Origin: Chitinophagaceae bacterium UBA1946
GTDB taxonomy: Bacteria > Bacteroidota > Bacteroidia > Chitinophagales > Chitinophagaceae
Direction: 5' to 3'
Assembly (NCBI GenBank): GCA_002336815.1
Contig: DDEU01000053.1
Location: 67,411-87,549 of the forward strand
Length of the DNA stretch: 20,139 bases
Position numbers and translations under genes: made by a program. The number at the start of each line of letters is the position of its first letter. The stretch's first letter is position 1. Shown here piece after piece: positions 1 to 6,822 of the stretch. Below the pieces are notes generated by a model. The model saw only the letters and a list, made by a program, of their open reading frames with translations. It did no database searches and had not been told where the DNA came from.

Positions 1-576
1 AGCAAACCATGGGATACCAAGGGCATAGAAGGTGTACACCGTTTCCTGCGCAAACTCTGGCGTTTGTTCTTTGATGACATCAAAGGCAAAGTATGGACGA
101 ACGATAAAGCTACGGATGCGGAACTGAAAGTGTTGCACAAAACCATCAAAAGAATTGAAGAAGATACCGAGCGTTTTAGTTTCAACACGGCCGTTAGTAC
201 ATTCATGATCTGCGTGAATGAACTGGCAGATATCAGGTGTAACAAAAAAGAGATACTGGAACAGGTATTGATCCTGCTCACACCTTATGCACCGCATATT
301 GCAGAAGAATTGTGGCAGCAGCTTGGTAACAGTGGCAGCATTTTAGATGCGGCCTATCCAACCTTTAACCCTGCCTTGCTGGTAGAAAGCAGCAAGGAAT
401 ATCCTGTTTCCATCAACGGAAAATTAAGGACCAACATCAACCTGGCGCTCGATCTTGAAGCTGCCGAAGTTGAAAAACTTGTGCTGGAAAATGAGATCGT
501 ACAAAAATGGCTGGAAGGCAAAGCGCCGAAGAAGATCATTTTTGTAAAGAACAAGATGGTGAATGTGGTGATATAA
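1..576 (+). CDS. leuS: Leucine--tRNA ligase, C-terminal part (5' end outside window)
   Basis: Charges tRNA-Leu with leucine in the cytoplasm. The frame is open from base 1, reading SKPWDTKGIEGVHRFLRKLW, which matches the start of the anticodon-binding helical domain of bacterial LeuRS (G-I-E-G-V-x-R-F-L-x-K-x-W). The helical domain follows with PYAPHIAEELWQQLG, a typical class Ia synthetase motif, and then the small C-terminal domain ending KKIIFVKNKMVNVVI, the usual LeuRS terminus. About 191 codons are present, roughly the last fifth of a protein normally over 850 aa. The Rossmann core, editing domain and KMSKS loop lie upstream of the window. The TTG at position 64 is internal and is not a start. 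The stop TAA is 15 nt before a palindrome followed by T6, which probably ends the transcript. Confidence 0.96.
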   Translation, partial: SKPWDTKGIEGVHRFLRKLWRLFFDDIKGKVWTNDKATDAELKVLHKTIKRIEEDTERFSFNTAVSTFMICVNELADIRCNKKEILEQVLILLTPYAPHIAEELWQQLGNSGSILDAAYPTFNPALLVESSKEYPVSINGKLRTNINLALDLEAAEVEKLVLENEIVQKWLEGKAPKKIIFVKNKMVNVVI

Positions 577-591
577 CAGACTGACTGTACC

Positions 592-622
592 AGGTCGACC
601 ACCTTTTGAAGGTGGTCGACCT
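592..622. repeat. REP-like perfect palindrome, copy A
   Basis: Perfect inverted repeat with 14-bp arms (AGGTCGACCACCTT, 592-605, and its reverse complement, 609-622) around the 3-nt loop TTG. The same 31 nt occur at 1345-1375, so the RAYT-like transposase gene lies between two identical copies. A GTA trinucleotide sits 2 nt before the stem (587-589). Known REP elements carry a short conserved tetranucleotide at the foot of the stem, so this may be the equivalent, but two copies are too few to show it. A T6 run (622-627) follows the stem. Confidence 0.88.
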
Positions 623-627
623 TTTTT
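592..627 (+). terminator. Likely rho-independent terminator of leuS, built from REP copy A
   Basis: A 14-bp perfect GC-containing stem with a 3-nt loop is followed directly by six T residues, 15 nt after the leuS stop. This has the form of an intrinsic terminator. Copy B of the same palindrome lacks a T-run, so only this copy is expected to terminate well. Confidence 0.6.
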
Positions 628-682
628 ATACACTTGCAACAAATAAAATTATGGAGTAGATTTAAGCAGCAAATCACTTTCT

Positions 683-1336
683 ATGCCCCTTTCAAAACAA
701 CTACTTGCAACATTTGAAGAATGTAATTTTTATCACATTATCTGCAAAGCCATTGATGAAAAAAAATTGTTTTTAACTGATGACAACAGGCACTATTTCT
801 TAAAACGATACCAGGAATTTTCTACAGGCTTTGTAGATACTTATGCTTTTTGTTTACTGAATAATCATGTTCACCTGCTAATAAAAACAACCAGTGAGAA
901 AGAAATTATTTTCAATCTTAACCAAACCGAAAAACAAACTGCCACACACAAAAGATTCCTGCACAAAGAATGCAGTTTTCACGAATTAATAGAACAACAG
1001 TTCAACCGTCTGTTCATTGCATATTCGCTCTCCTTCAATAAAATGAACCGTATAAAAGGTCATTTGTTTAACAGGCCCTTCCGAAGAATAGTAGTAAAAG
1101 ACAATGCGCATCTAACCCAACTACTTATTTATATCCACGCCAATGCGAAGAAACATGGAATATTGAATGATTTCACCACTTTCAGATGGTCTAGTTACCA
1201 GGCTATTATTTCTGACCGGCCCACACATGTTCAAAGGCAACAGGTGTTGGATTGGTTCGGTGGAAGAGAGCGGTTTATCGTATCCCACCAGGAAATGGCT
1301 GAATTTTACTATAAACATCTCCTGGAGGGTGAATGA
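683..1336 (+). CDS. REP-associated tyrosine transposase (RAYT-like, HUH/Y1 family)
   Basis: 217-aa protein of the IS200/IS605-like Y1 nuclease superfamily, which nicks single-stranded DNA at hairpins and forms a 5'-phosphotyrosine link. The metal-binding HUH motif is H62-V-H64 in LLNNHVHLLI. Later motifs are GHLFNRPFRR (about 126-135) and LLIYIHANAKKHGI (147-160), where Y150 lines up with the catalytic Tyr of E. coli TnpA-REP (YIYINPVKHG), then FRWSSYQ. Length and motif order fit RAYTs, which are slightly longer than IS200 transposases. The ATG at 683 gives a full-length N-terminus. The gene looks more AT-rich than its neighbours, which suggests transfer. Both ends are bordered by the same 31-nt palindrome, the usual RAYT/REP arrangement. 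No TnpB or accessory gene is present. It appears intact. Confidence 0.9.
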   Translation: MPLSKQLLATFEECNFYHIICKAIDEKKLFLTDDNRHYFLKRYQEFSTGFVDTYAFCLLNNHVHLLIKTTSEKEIIFNLNQTEKQTATHKRFLHKECSFHELIEQQFNRLFIAYSLSFNKMNRIKGHLFNRPFRRIVVKDNAHLTQLLIYIHANAKKHGILNDFTTFRWSSYQAIISDRPTHVQRQQVLDWFGGRERFIVSHQEMAEFYYKHLLEGE

Positions 1337-1344
1337 CCCCGTAA

Positions 1345-1375
1345 AGGTCGACCACCTTTTGAAGGTGGTCGACCT
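1345..1375. repeat. REP-like perfect palindrome, copy B
   Basis: Identical over all 31 nt to copy A (592-622): 14-bp arms 1345-1358 and 1362-1375 around the loop TTG. It starts 8 nt after the transposase stop codon. GTA sits 1 nt before the stem (1341-1343). No T-run follows (the next bases are GATAAACAC), so it is a poorer terminator than copy A. It is probably a substrate or mark of the adjacent RAYT. Confidence 0.88.
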
Positions 1376-1437
1376 GATAAACACTTAAACCTTAAACAAA
1401 TCTTCCCGCTATGATGTTATGCCTTTAAATTAGCAGC

Positions 1438-1935
1438 ATGGCAAAACCAACCATCGAACTCATCAACGCATTAAGGGAAACAGCCACCCGTTTAAGCAAT
1501 GGCGCTCATTATGCCTGGGGCCACCATGGTGCCTGCAACTGCGGCAACCTGCTGCAAACCGTTACCAAACTCACCGAAGGCGAAATACTCCGCTACGCAC
1601 ATACCGGCCTGGGCGAATGGACCGAACTGGCAACAGAATTTTGCCCCGTTACCAATGCGCCACTCAGCATGGTGATCTCGAGGCTGGAAGAAATTGGGCT
1701 AACCCCTACCGATATTCATCACATTGAGTACCTGACCGATAAGGCCGTATTGCAGCACCTGCCCGGGGGCTTCCGCTGGCTCAAAAGAAACAAAAGAGCA
1801 GACGCCATCGCCTATTTTGAAGCATTCGCCGGTTTGCTGGAAGAAAAATTATTGCAGCAGATCGATGTAGACATTGACAGCATACCATTCAACAAGCCAA
1901 TGCATGAACCCAAACAGGATTTAATTTTCGCTTAA
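1438..1935 (+). CDS. Uncharacterised protein with WGHHGACNCG motif
   Basis: 165-aa soluble protein with no signal peptide or membrane segment. I do not recognise a named family. The notable feature is a His/Cys cluster at about residues 27-36 (W-G-H-H-G-A-C-N-C-G), followed by NLLQTVTKLT. A further Cys-Pro (EFCPVT) and a His-rich stretch (TDIHHIEYL) follow. The clustered H-H-x2-C-x-C could bind a metal, but this is inference only. The C-terminal part (WLKRNKRADAIAYFEAFAGLLEEKL) is probably helical. Start at ATG 1438, preceded by an AT-rich leader (TAAATTAG, then CAGC, then ATG) resembling a Bacteroidota -7 element. A hairpin 20 nt after the stop suggests a monocistronic unit. Confidence 0.8.
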   Translation: MAKPTIELINALRETATRLSNGAHYAWGHHGACNCGNLLQTVTKLTEGEILRYAHTGLGEWTELATEFCPVTNAPLSMVISRLEEIGLTPTDIHHIEYLTDKAVLQHLPGGFRWLKRNKRADAIAYFEAFAGLLEEKLLQQIDVDIDSIPFNKPMHEPKQDLIFA

Positions 1936-1955
1936 TTACTATACACTTTTATTTA

Positions 1956-1980
1956 AAAGCCGGCAAGACTTACCGGCTTT
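1956..1980 (+). terminator. Intrinsic terminator-like hairpin after the WGHHGACNCG gene
   Basis: Arms AAAGCCGG (1956-1963) and CCGGCTTT (1973-1980) with a 9-nt loop, 20 nt after the stop at 1935. The T-run is interrupted (TTTGTTCATTTT). The hairpin lies just before the ATG of the AraC-type regulator, so it separates two units on the same strand. Confidence 0.55.
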
Positions 1981-1982
1981 GT

Positions 1983-1990
1983 TCATTTTG
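1983..1990 (+). promoter_or_regulatory. Possible -7 promoter element of the AraC-type gene
   Basis: TCATTTTG differs by one base from the Bacteroidota sigma-70 -7 consensus TAnnTTTG and lies 5 nt before ATG 1996. That would give a very short or absent leader. Any -33 element would fall inside the preceding terminator hairpin. This is pattern matching only. Confidence 0.25.
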
Positions 1991-1995
1991 CCAAT

Positions 1996-3234
1996 ATGCA
2001 TTTCGATTTTAATTTTTATAGCTCTGTATTGCTGATCTTCTTTGTACACGGGCTGGTATATGCAGCACTGCTGTACCGCAAAGGCCTGCGCAACGAAAGC
2101 CGGTCGCACCAATGGCTCAGTGCCTTCCTCCTGCTTTGTATCTTATACATTGCACCATGGATGCTGGGCTTTGCAGGCTGGTACGATAACCAGCCTTACC
2201 GGGACATTGTATTTTACCTGCCGCTGCAGCAACTATTTTTTATTGGCCCGGTTATCTTTTTTTATATACAAAGCCTGCTCAATCCCTCTTTCAGGTTTGG
2301 TAAAAAAGAATGGTTGCACCTGCTCCCAGGCACTGCATACCTAACTTACAGTATCGTCATCTTCGTAACTGACAAACTGGTACTGCACAGGTACTATTTC
2401 CTGGAAGATGGTACCGACAGGGATTTTGATTCGTGGTACCAGTACAGTGGCTATGGTTCCATGGTAATATATTTCTTCCTGTCATTGCGTTATTACCAGC
2501 TTTACAAAAAACTCATGTTGCAGGTGATCAGTTATGCAGAATTGGTTTTGTTCAGGTGGGTCAAAAATTTCCTGCTGGCATTTTTAACCATGCTCATCGT
2601 CCGGATGGTTTTTTACATCAGTTCTTTTTTCCCTTTCTTCAGCCAGTTCAGTTATGTGGGTCCCTGGTGGGATTATTTTTCTTTCTCCCTCATTTTTTAC
2701 TATATCGCTATTACAGGTTACGCCAATTTCATTGAAACCAAAGTACCCTTCAGGTTGAATTTACTGGGACACAGATCTTCCCTTCTCTTGCAACCGGCAA
2801 CAGAAAACGGCAGGGAGCATAATTTTATCGAAGATGCAGAGATCATTGCCTTTGAAGAGGTACAGCCTGCTGCAACAAAAGAAGAAGATGCGCTGCTGAC
2901 TGAATGGAAACCAAAAATTCTGCAGCTCGTGCAACAGCAGAAAGCCTATCAGGATCCCGAACTGACACTTTCGCAACTGGCTAAACATTTAAAAACCAAT
3001 CCCACCATTATTTCAAAAGTCATTAACAAGGGTTTTCGCCTCAACTTCAACGACTTTATCAATTACTACCGCATTGAAGCTGTAAAGGAAAAATTACAGG
3101 CAGGGGAGCAAAAAACGCAGACCCTGTTGGGCATTGCATACGACTGCGGTTTTAACAGCAAAGCCACTTTTAACCGGGCCTTTAAAAAAGCTACGGGGTT
3201 AAGTCCGAAAGAATTTCCTGCACAATCGTTATAA
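1996..3234 (+). CDS. AraC-family transcriptional regulator with N-terminal membrane domain
   Basis: 412-aa protein. Residues 1-245 hold about seven hydrophobic segments (for example YSSVLLIFFVHGLVYAALLY, then others ending near YFSFSLIFYYIAITGYANF), so the N-terminus is membrane-embedded. A charged linker of about 55 residues leads to a C-terminal AraC/XylS DNA-binding domain (about 302-412). Its first helix-turn-helix is LTLSQLAKHLKTNPTIISKVIN and its second is TLLGIAYDCGFNSKATFNRAFK, with the family signature GLSPKEF near the end. This architecture is common in Bacteroidota, where a membrane sensor domain replaces a soluble ligand domain. The ligand is unknown. Its own promoter region or the downstream secreted-protein and barrel genes are plausible targets by position only. 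Confidence 0.9.
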   Translation: MHFDFNFYSSVLLIFFVHGLVYAALLYRKGLRNESRSHQWLSAFLLLCILYIAPWMLGFAGWYDNQPYRDIVFYLPLQQLFFIGPVIFFYIQSLLNPSFRFGKKEWLHLLPGTAYLTYSIVIFVTDKLVLHRYYFLEDGTDRDFDSWYQYSGYGSMVIYFFLSLRYYQLYKKLMLQVISYAELVLFRWVKNFLLAFLTMLIVRMVFYISSFFPFFSQFSYVGPWWDYFSFSLIFYYIAITGYANFIETKVPFRLNLLGHRSSLLLQPATENGREHNFIEDAEIIAFEEVQPAATKEEDALLTEWKPKILQLVQQQKAYQDPELTLSQLAKHLKTNPTIISKVINKGFRLNFNDFINYYRIEAVKEKLQAGEQKTQTLLGIAYDCGFNSKATFNRAFKKATGLSPKEFPAQSL

Positions 3235-3305
3235 TCCGGCGCCTCATTTCTCTCATTACTCTATTGATTTTCAATCGTCTAACAGGACTGACACCCTGTC
3301 GGCAA

Positions 3306-3336
3306 GATTTGAGCCTCCTTTATCCTGTCTCAAATC
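3306..3336. promoter_or_regulatory. Inverted repeat upstream of the small secreted protein gene
   Basis: 8-bp perfect arms GATTTGAG (3306-3313) and CTCAAATC (3329-3336) with a 15-nt spacer, in the 178-bp gap between the AraC-type gene and the next gene. No T-run follows, so a terminator role for the regulator gene is weak. It sits 35 bp before a -7-like element and could be an operator. Function not shown. Confidence 0.3.
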
Positions 3337-3370
3337 ATCATTTGCAGCGATTGCCCCCCTTTCGTGCCCC

Positions 3371-3378
3371 CATCTTTG
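3371..3378 (+). promoter_or_regulatory. Possible -7 promoter element of the 119-aa secreted protein
   Basis: CATCTTTG, one mismatch from TAnnTTTG, lies 34 nt before ATG 3413, leaving a conventional leader of about 28 nt. It is the best promoter-like match in this gap. Confidence 0.35.
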
Positions 3379-3412
3379 GTGAAATTAATTTTTCAACCAA
3401 AAAATAAACGTC

Positions 3413-3772
3413 ATGAAACAAGTTCTTTTAGTAACGCTTTTTTTTGCCGCCCTCTCTTTTTCCAGCCAGGCCCAAAGCAACAGCAATACGGCAACCCCGG
3501 CACTCATCAGTTTTAAAATAAAAAATAACAGCCTGTTGCCTGCCAAAGTAACCGTTATCTCCTACCGCCCGGATGAAACAGGCAATGGCACTTCCGGCTA
3601 TCTCATTGGCTCATTTGGAAGCCGTACACTCAATTTTCCAGTGGGTACTAAAATTTTCCTGGCTAACAGCAACCAGGTGAATACCGTAATGAGTGGTGCA
3701 ACCATTAAAAATCAGCCGCCCTTTCTAACCGTAAAAAAAGAAGATGCCGGGCTCACATTTCCAATAAAATAA
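3413..3772 (+). CDS. Small secreted protein of unknown function
   Basis: 119-aa protein with a clear Sec signal peptide: charged MK start, hydrophobic VLLVTLFFAALSFSSQA, probable cleavage after A-Q-A/Q near residue 20. The mature part of about 98 aa has no cysteine and alternates hydrophobic and polar residues (LISFKIKNNSLLPAKVTVISYRP), suggesting a small beta-sandwich. It ends with FLTVKKEDAGLTFPIK. It has no T9SS tail and no lipobox, so a periplasmic location is likeliest. I do not recognise a family. It follows the membrane AraC-type regulator and precedes the beta-barrel gene, with a hairpin in between, so it may be its own transcript. Confidence 0.8.
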   Translation: MKQVLLVTLFFAALSFSSQAQSNSNTATPALISFKIKNNSLLPAKVTVISYRPDETGNGTSGYLIGSFGSRTLNFPVGTKIFLANSNQVNTVMSGATIKNQPPFLTVKKEDAGLTFPIK

Positions 3773-3780
3773 AACCTGCA

Positions 3781-3813
3781 AAAGCCGGCCGCTTTGTAAA
3801 GCTGCCGGCCTTA
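3781..3813 (+). terminator. Terminator-like hairpin after the small secreted protein gene
   Basis: AAGCCGGCCGCTTT pairs with AAAGCTGCCGGCCTT around a GT loop, with one mismatch and one bulge, starting 8 nt after the stop. Only TTAATT follows, so the U-tract is weak. It lies between the secreted-protein gene and the beta-barrel gene and could reduce read-through. Confidence 0.5.
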
Positions 3814-3849
3814 ATTAAAACCTATTGTCATCATTCAAAAACTCTCATC

Positions 3850-6033
3850 ATGAAATTAATATTCAGTATTTGCCTCGTTTTGGTCAGCCTGTTAGCAATA
3901 TCGCAGGCAACAACAGATACCGTATCAACCTTTAACCAAACAAAAAAACTAAACGAAGTGCTGATCACTTCAAAAAAGCCTTTTATTGAGCAGCAGATCG
4001 ACAAAACAATCGTGAATGTACAGGCTGACATCAATGCAATTGGCAGTAACGCATTTGAGATTTTACAAAAGGCTCCGGGCATCAGCATCACAGGCGATGA
4101 CAACATTAACATGAGCGGCAAGGCGGGCGTAAATGTGCTGATCGATGGCAGGCCCACCCAGATGAGCAGTAAGGAACTTTCCAATTTTCTTCGTGGGTTG
4201 CCGGGAAGCAGTATTGAAAAAATTGAACTTATCAGCAATCCTTCCTCCAGGTTTGATGCACAGGGTAACGCCGGGATCATCAACATCCGTTTAAAGAAAA
4301 ACAAAATAAAAGGTACCAATGGAAATGTGGCGGCCGGCTATACTTTCAGGGATCACTATGCAAGCAATGCATCTTTTAACATCAATTACCGGCGTGGAAA
4401 AATAAATGCTTTTGTAAATGCCAACGGCGAGCACAACCTGCAGCATACCACCGGCATTATCAACAGGAATGTGTTACTGGATGGGATCAACAAGAACTTT
4501 TTAAACAGTACCATCGACAAAGACAGGAATACCAGTTTCAACATCAGGACAGGAATTGATTTTTATGCAACCAAGAAAAGCACTTTCGGTTTTTTGTTTA
4601 ACACAGATAATAACCATTCCCCTTTCAATACGCCTGGCAATACGTTGATCAGCAGCAACGGTATTGTTGATTCATCACTTGCTACCACTAATGATAACCT
4701 GTATAAAAACCGCCGCTACAATTATAATCTCAACTATAAATATGAAGACACCATTGGCAACGAATTAAACATTGATGCTGATCATACTTATTTTAACAAC
4801 AGCAATCTTACCAATCTTAGCACCACTTATTTAGACAATCATTTCACCAAATACAATTTCACTGCCAACGACCTGGATGTGGCGACCAGCATCAGCATCT
4901 ACGCCTTAAAAGGAGATTATATCCGGCAAATAAAAAAACTGCATGCCAAACTGGAAAGTGGTATCAAGATTAGCAATGTAAGTACCGGCAATAACCTGTT
5001 CGCAACCAGGCTGGCCGGAACATTAATGATGCCTGATACCGGCAGAAGCAATGTGTTTAACTATAAAGAAAATATCTACGCTGCTTATTTTAACTGGGGT
5101 CAGCAAATAAAAAAATTCGAATACCAGGTAGGATTGCGCTTTGAAAACTCATTGGTAAATGGCCGTTCAACAGACCTGCGCAATAACAAGATCAGTAATC
5201 CCGATACAAATTACCTGGATATTTTTCCAAGTGCTTTCGCCAGTTACAAACTAAATGAAAAAAGTATGTTTGCGCTGAGTTACAGCCGGCGCATCAACCG
5301 GCCCAATTACCAATCGCTCAACCCTTTTGAAACCATCTACGATATTTATACCAGCGAAAAAGGCAACCCCTATCTAAGGCCGCAGTATACCAATAATGTT
5401 GAATTGAAATATAGTTACCGGTATGCATTGAATGTAGCGCTGGGATATAATCATACCAAAGATTATAGCCAGAGCATTTCAAGGCAAACCGGCCAGTTAA
5501 CTACTGCCACCAATGATAATATTGGCACGCTCAACAATGCCTATTTGAATATCAGCAGCCCAATGCCCATCAATAAATGGTGGGATGGTTATATCAACCT
5601 CACTGTTTTTATGAATCATTACAAAGGCATATTACCCGATGGCCTTCTCGATCAAAAAGCCTGGGGCATGAATTACTACATACAGCAAAATTTTAAACCA
5701 GCCGATGGATGGACCATACAACTAAGCAGTTGGTACAACGCAGGTACCACGGGAGCCATTTTTAAAACCAAATGGCTGGGCAGTATAGATATTGGCGTAA
5801 AGAAAACCCTGCTGCAGGAGAAAGCATCTGTACGTTTAGTGATGCAGGATATTTTTAACACACAGCGCTGGGAACAAAGCGTTCGGTTTGCCAACCAGGA
5901 TTTTACCTACCGCCGCAAATGGGAAAGCCGTGGCCTGCGGCTGCAACTGAGCTGGCGCTTCGGCAAAACAGAATACAAGGCAAGAGAAAGGGAAACCAAT
6001 GCAGATGATAACCGTATAAAAGTAAAAAGCTGA
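3850..6033 (+). CDS. Outer-membrane beta-barrel protein, TonB-receptor-like, with plug domain
   Basis: 727-aa protein with a signal peptide (MKLIFSICLVLVSLLAISQA). A TonB-receptor plug follows at about residues 35-155: LNEVLITSKKPFIEQQIDKT, NAFEILQKAPGI, GVNVLIDGRP, SIEKIELISNPSSRFDAQG and AGIINIRLKK. The rest is a beta-barrel rich in aromatic-ended strands (for example YQVGLRFENS, FALSYSRRINRPNYQSLNPF, NNVELKYSYRY) ending with LRLQLSWRFGKTEYKARERE and a charged tail. This fits the Bacteroidota outer-membrane beta-barrel family, often about 800 aa. Many members carry an N-terminal carboxypeptidase-regulatory-like domain before the plug; here the plug starts almost directly after the signal peptide. 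No SusD-like partner is adjacent, so no substrate can be proposed. Start ATG 3850 is supported by the signal peptide. Confidence 0.88.
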   Translation: MKLIFSICLVLVSLLAISQATTDTVSTFNQTKKLNEVLITSKKPFIEQQIDKTIVNVQADINAIGSNAFEILQKAPGISITGDDNINMSGKAGVNVLIDGRPTQMSSKELSNFLRGLPGSSIEKIELISNPSSRFDAQGNAGIINIRLKKNKIKGTNGNVAAGYTFRDHYASNASFNINYRRGKINAFVNANGEHNLQHTTGIINRNVLLDGINKNFLNSTIDKDRNTSFNIRTGIDFYATKKSTFGFLFNTDNNHSPFNTPGNTLISSNGIVDSSLATTNDNLYKNRRYNYNLNYKYEDTIGNELNIDADHTYFNNSNLTNLSTTYLDNHFTKYNFTANDLDVATSISIYALKGDYIRQIKKLHAKLESGIKISNVSTGNNLFATRLAGTLMMPDTGRSNVFNYKENIYAAYFNWGQQIKKFEYQVGLRFENSLVNGRSTDLRNNKISNPDTNYLDIFPSAFASYKLNEKSMFALSYSRRINRPNYQSLNPFETIYDIYTSEKGNPYLRPQYTNNVELKYSYRYALNVALGYNHTKDYSQSISRQTGQLTTATNDNIGTLNNAYLNISSPMPINKWWDGYINLTVFMNHYKGILPDGLLDQKAWGMNYYIQQNFKPADGWTIQLSSWYNAGTTGAIFKTKWLGSIDIGVKKTLLQEKASVRLVMQDIFNTQRWEQSVRFANQDFTYRRKWESRGLRLQLSWRFGKTEYKARERETNADDNRIKVKS

Positions 6034-6034
6034 T

Positions 6035-6073
6035 TACTGAATTGCCACGGGTTAAGCCCGTGGCAATTCAGTA
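6035..6073. repeat. Perfect 17-bp hairpin between the beta-barrel and M23 genes
   Basis: TACTGAATTGCCACGGG (6035-6051) and its exact reverse complement (6057-6073) flank a 5-nt loop TTAAG. It starts 1 nt after the barrel stop codon (TGA 6031-6033). No T-run follows on either side, so it is not a standard intrinsic terminator. The long perfect stem and short loop resemble REP-type elements, but the sequence is unrelated to the palindromes at 592 and 1345 and I see no second copy in the window. It overlaps the longest reading frame of the M23 gene, which supports the later start. Confidence 0.75.
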
Positions 6074-6083
6074 CCTTCAACCA

Positions 6084-6776
6084 ATGAAAAGAAGATTAGA
6101 GAGCGTATTGGAAAAAAACAGGAGCAATTTTCATTCGGTGGTCGACTTTAACGCTGGTACAGACAAAATACTACGACTGAACTTTACCGAAGCCAACACA
6201 GCCATTACAGATGAACTGGTCAAAGACACTTCGAAATTTTCTCAGTATATCAACAGCCGCTTATCGGCAGCGAAAGCCAGATATGGAGTGGGCGGCTACA
6301 ACGAAGACAGGATATTATACAAACGAAGCGAACATTTTAATGGCGAAGAAAAGCGTAGTATCCATCTTGGCATTGATATCTGGGGAGCTGCAGGATCCAA
6401 AGTATACATACCCATCGGCGGAACGGTACATAGTTTTGCATTCAACAATAATTTTGGTGATTATGGCGCTACTATCATTTTACAGCACCAGTTAGATACC
6501 ATTGTATTTCATACCCTATACGGCCACGTGAGTTTAAACGATCTCACGCCTTTGCAAAAAGGAAAATACATCAGCCGGGGCGAAATACTGGCCCATATTG
6601 GCGAGCCTGCCGAAAATGGCGACTGGCCTCCGCACCTGCATTTCCAGGTTATTGAAGATATGCGGATCAAAGAAGGAGATTATCCCGGCGTCTGCAGCAT
6701 CAGTGAAAGAGAAAAATATTTGCTCAACTGCCCCGACCCAGACCTCATTTTAAACATGATGAAACATGCTGAGTAA
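6084..6776 (+). CDS. M23-family (LytM-like) metallopeptidase-fold protein without signal peptide
   Basis: 230 aa from ATG 6084. M23 enzymes are zinc endopeptidases that usually cut peptidoglycan cross-links. The motifs are intact: H94-x3-D98 in SIHLGIDIW, Y146-G-H148 in TLYGHVSLNDL, and H184-L-H186-F in WPPHLHFQV, with the glycine-rich core IPIGGTVHSFAFNNNFGDYG between them. The expected zinc ligands are H94, D98 and H186, with H148 and H184 as catalytic residues. A helical N-terminal region of about 80 aa precedes the domain. The frame extends upstream to TTG 6042, but those codons lie inside the perfect hairpin, so ATG 6084 is preferred. There is no signal peptide or membrane segment, which is unusual for a cell-wall hydrolase, so export is uncertain and the substrate may not be peptidoglycan. 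Confidence 0.87.
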   Translation: MKRRLESVLEKNRSNFHSVVDFNAGTDKILRLNFTEANTAITDELVKDTSKFSQYINSRLSAAKARYGVGGYNEDRILYKRSEHFNGEEKRSIHLGIDIWGAAGSKVYIPIGGTVHSFAFNNNFGDYGATIILQHQLDTIVFHTLYGHVSLNDLTPLQKGKYISRGEILAHIGEPAENGDWPPHLHFQVIEDMRIKEGDYPGVCSISEREKYLLNCPDPDLILNMMKHAE

Positions 6777-6822
6777 ATGATGCGGAAGTGTTGGTGTGGA
6801 TGAAATATTGATGAAGAATGAA

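Noticed and set aside
6137..6146. GGTGGTCGAC, matching 10 bases of the RAYT palindrome arm, inside the M23 gene
   Set aside because: There is no partner arm, and the bases encode part of the protein (SVVDF). Likely chance.
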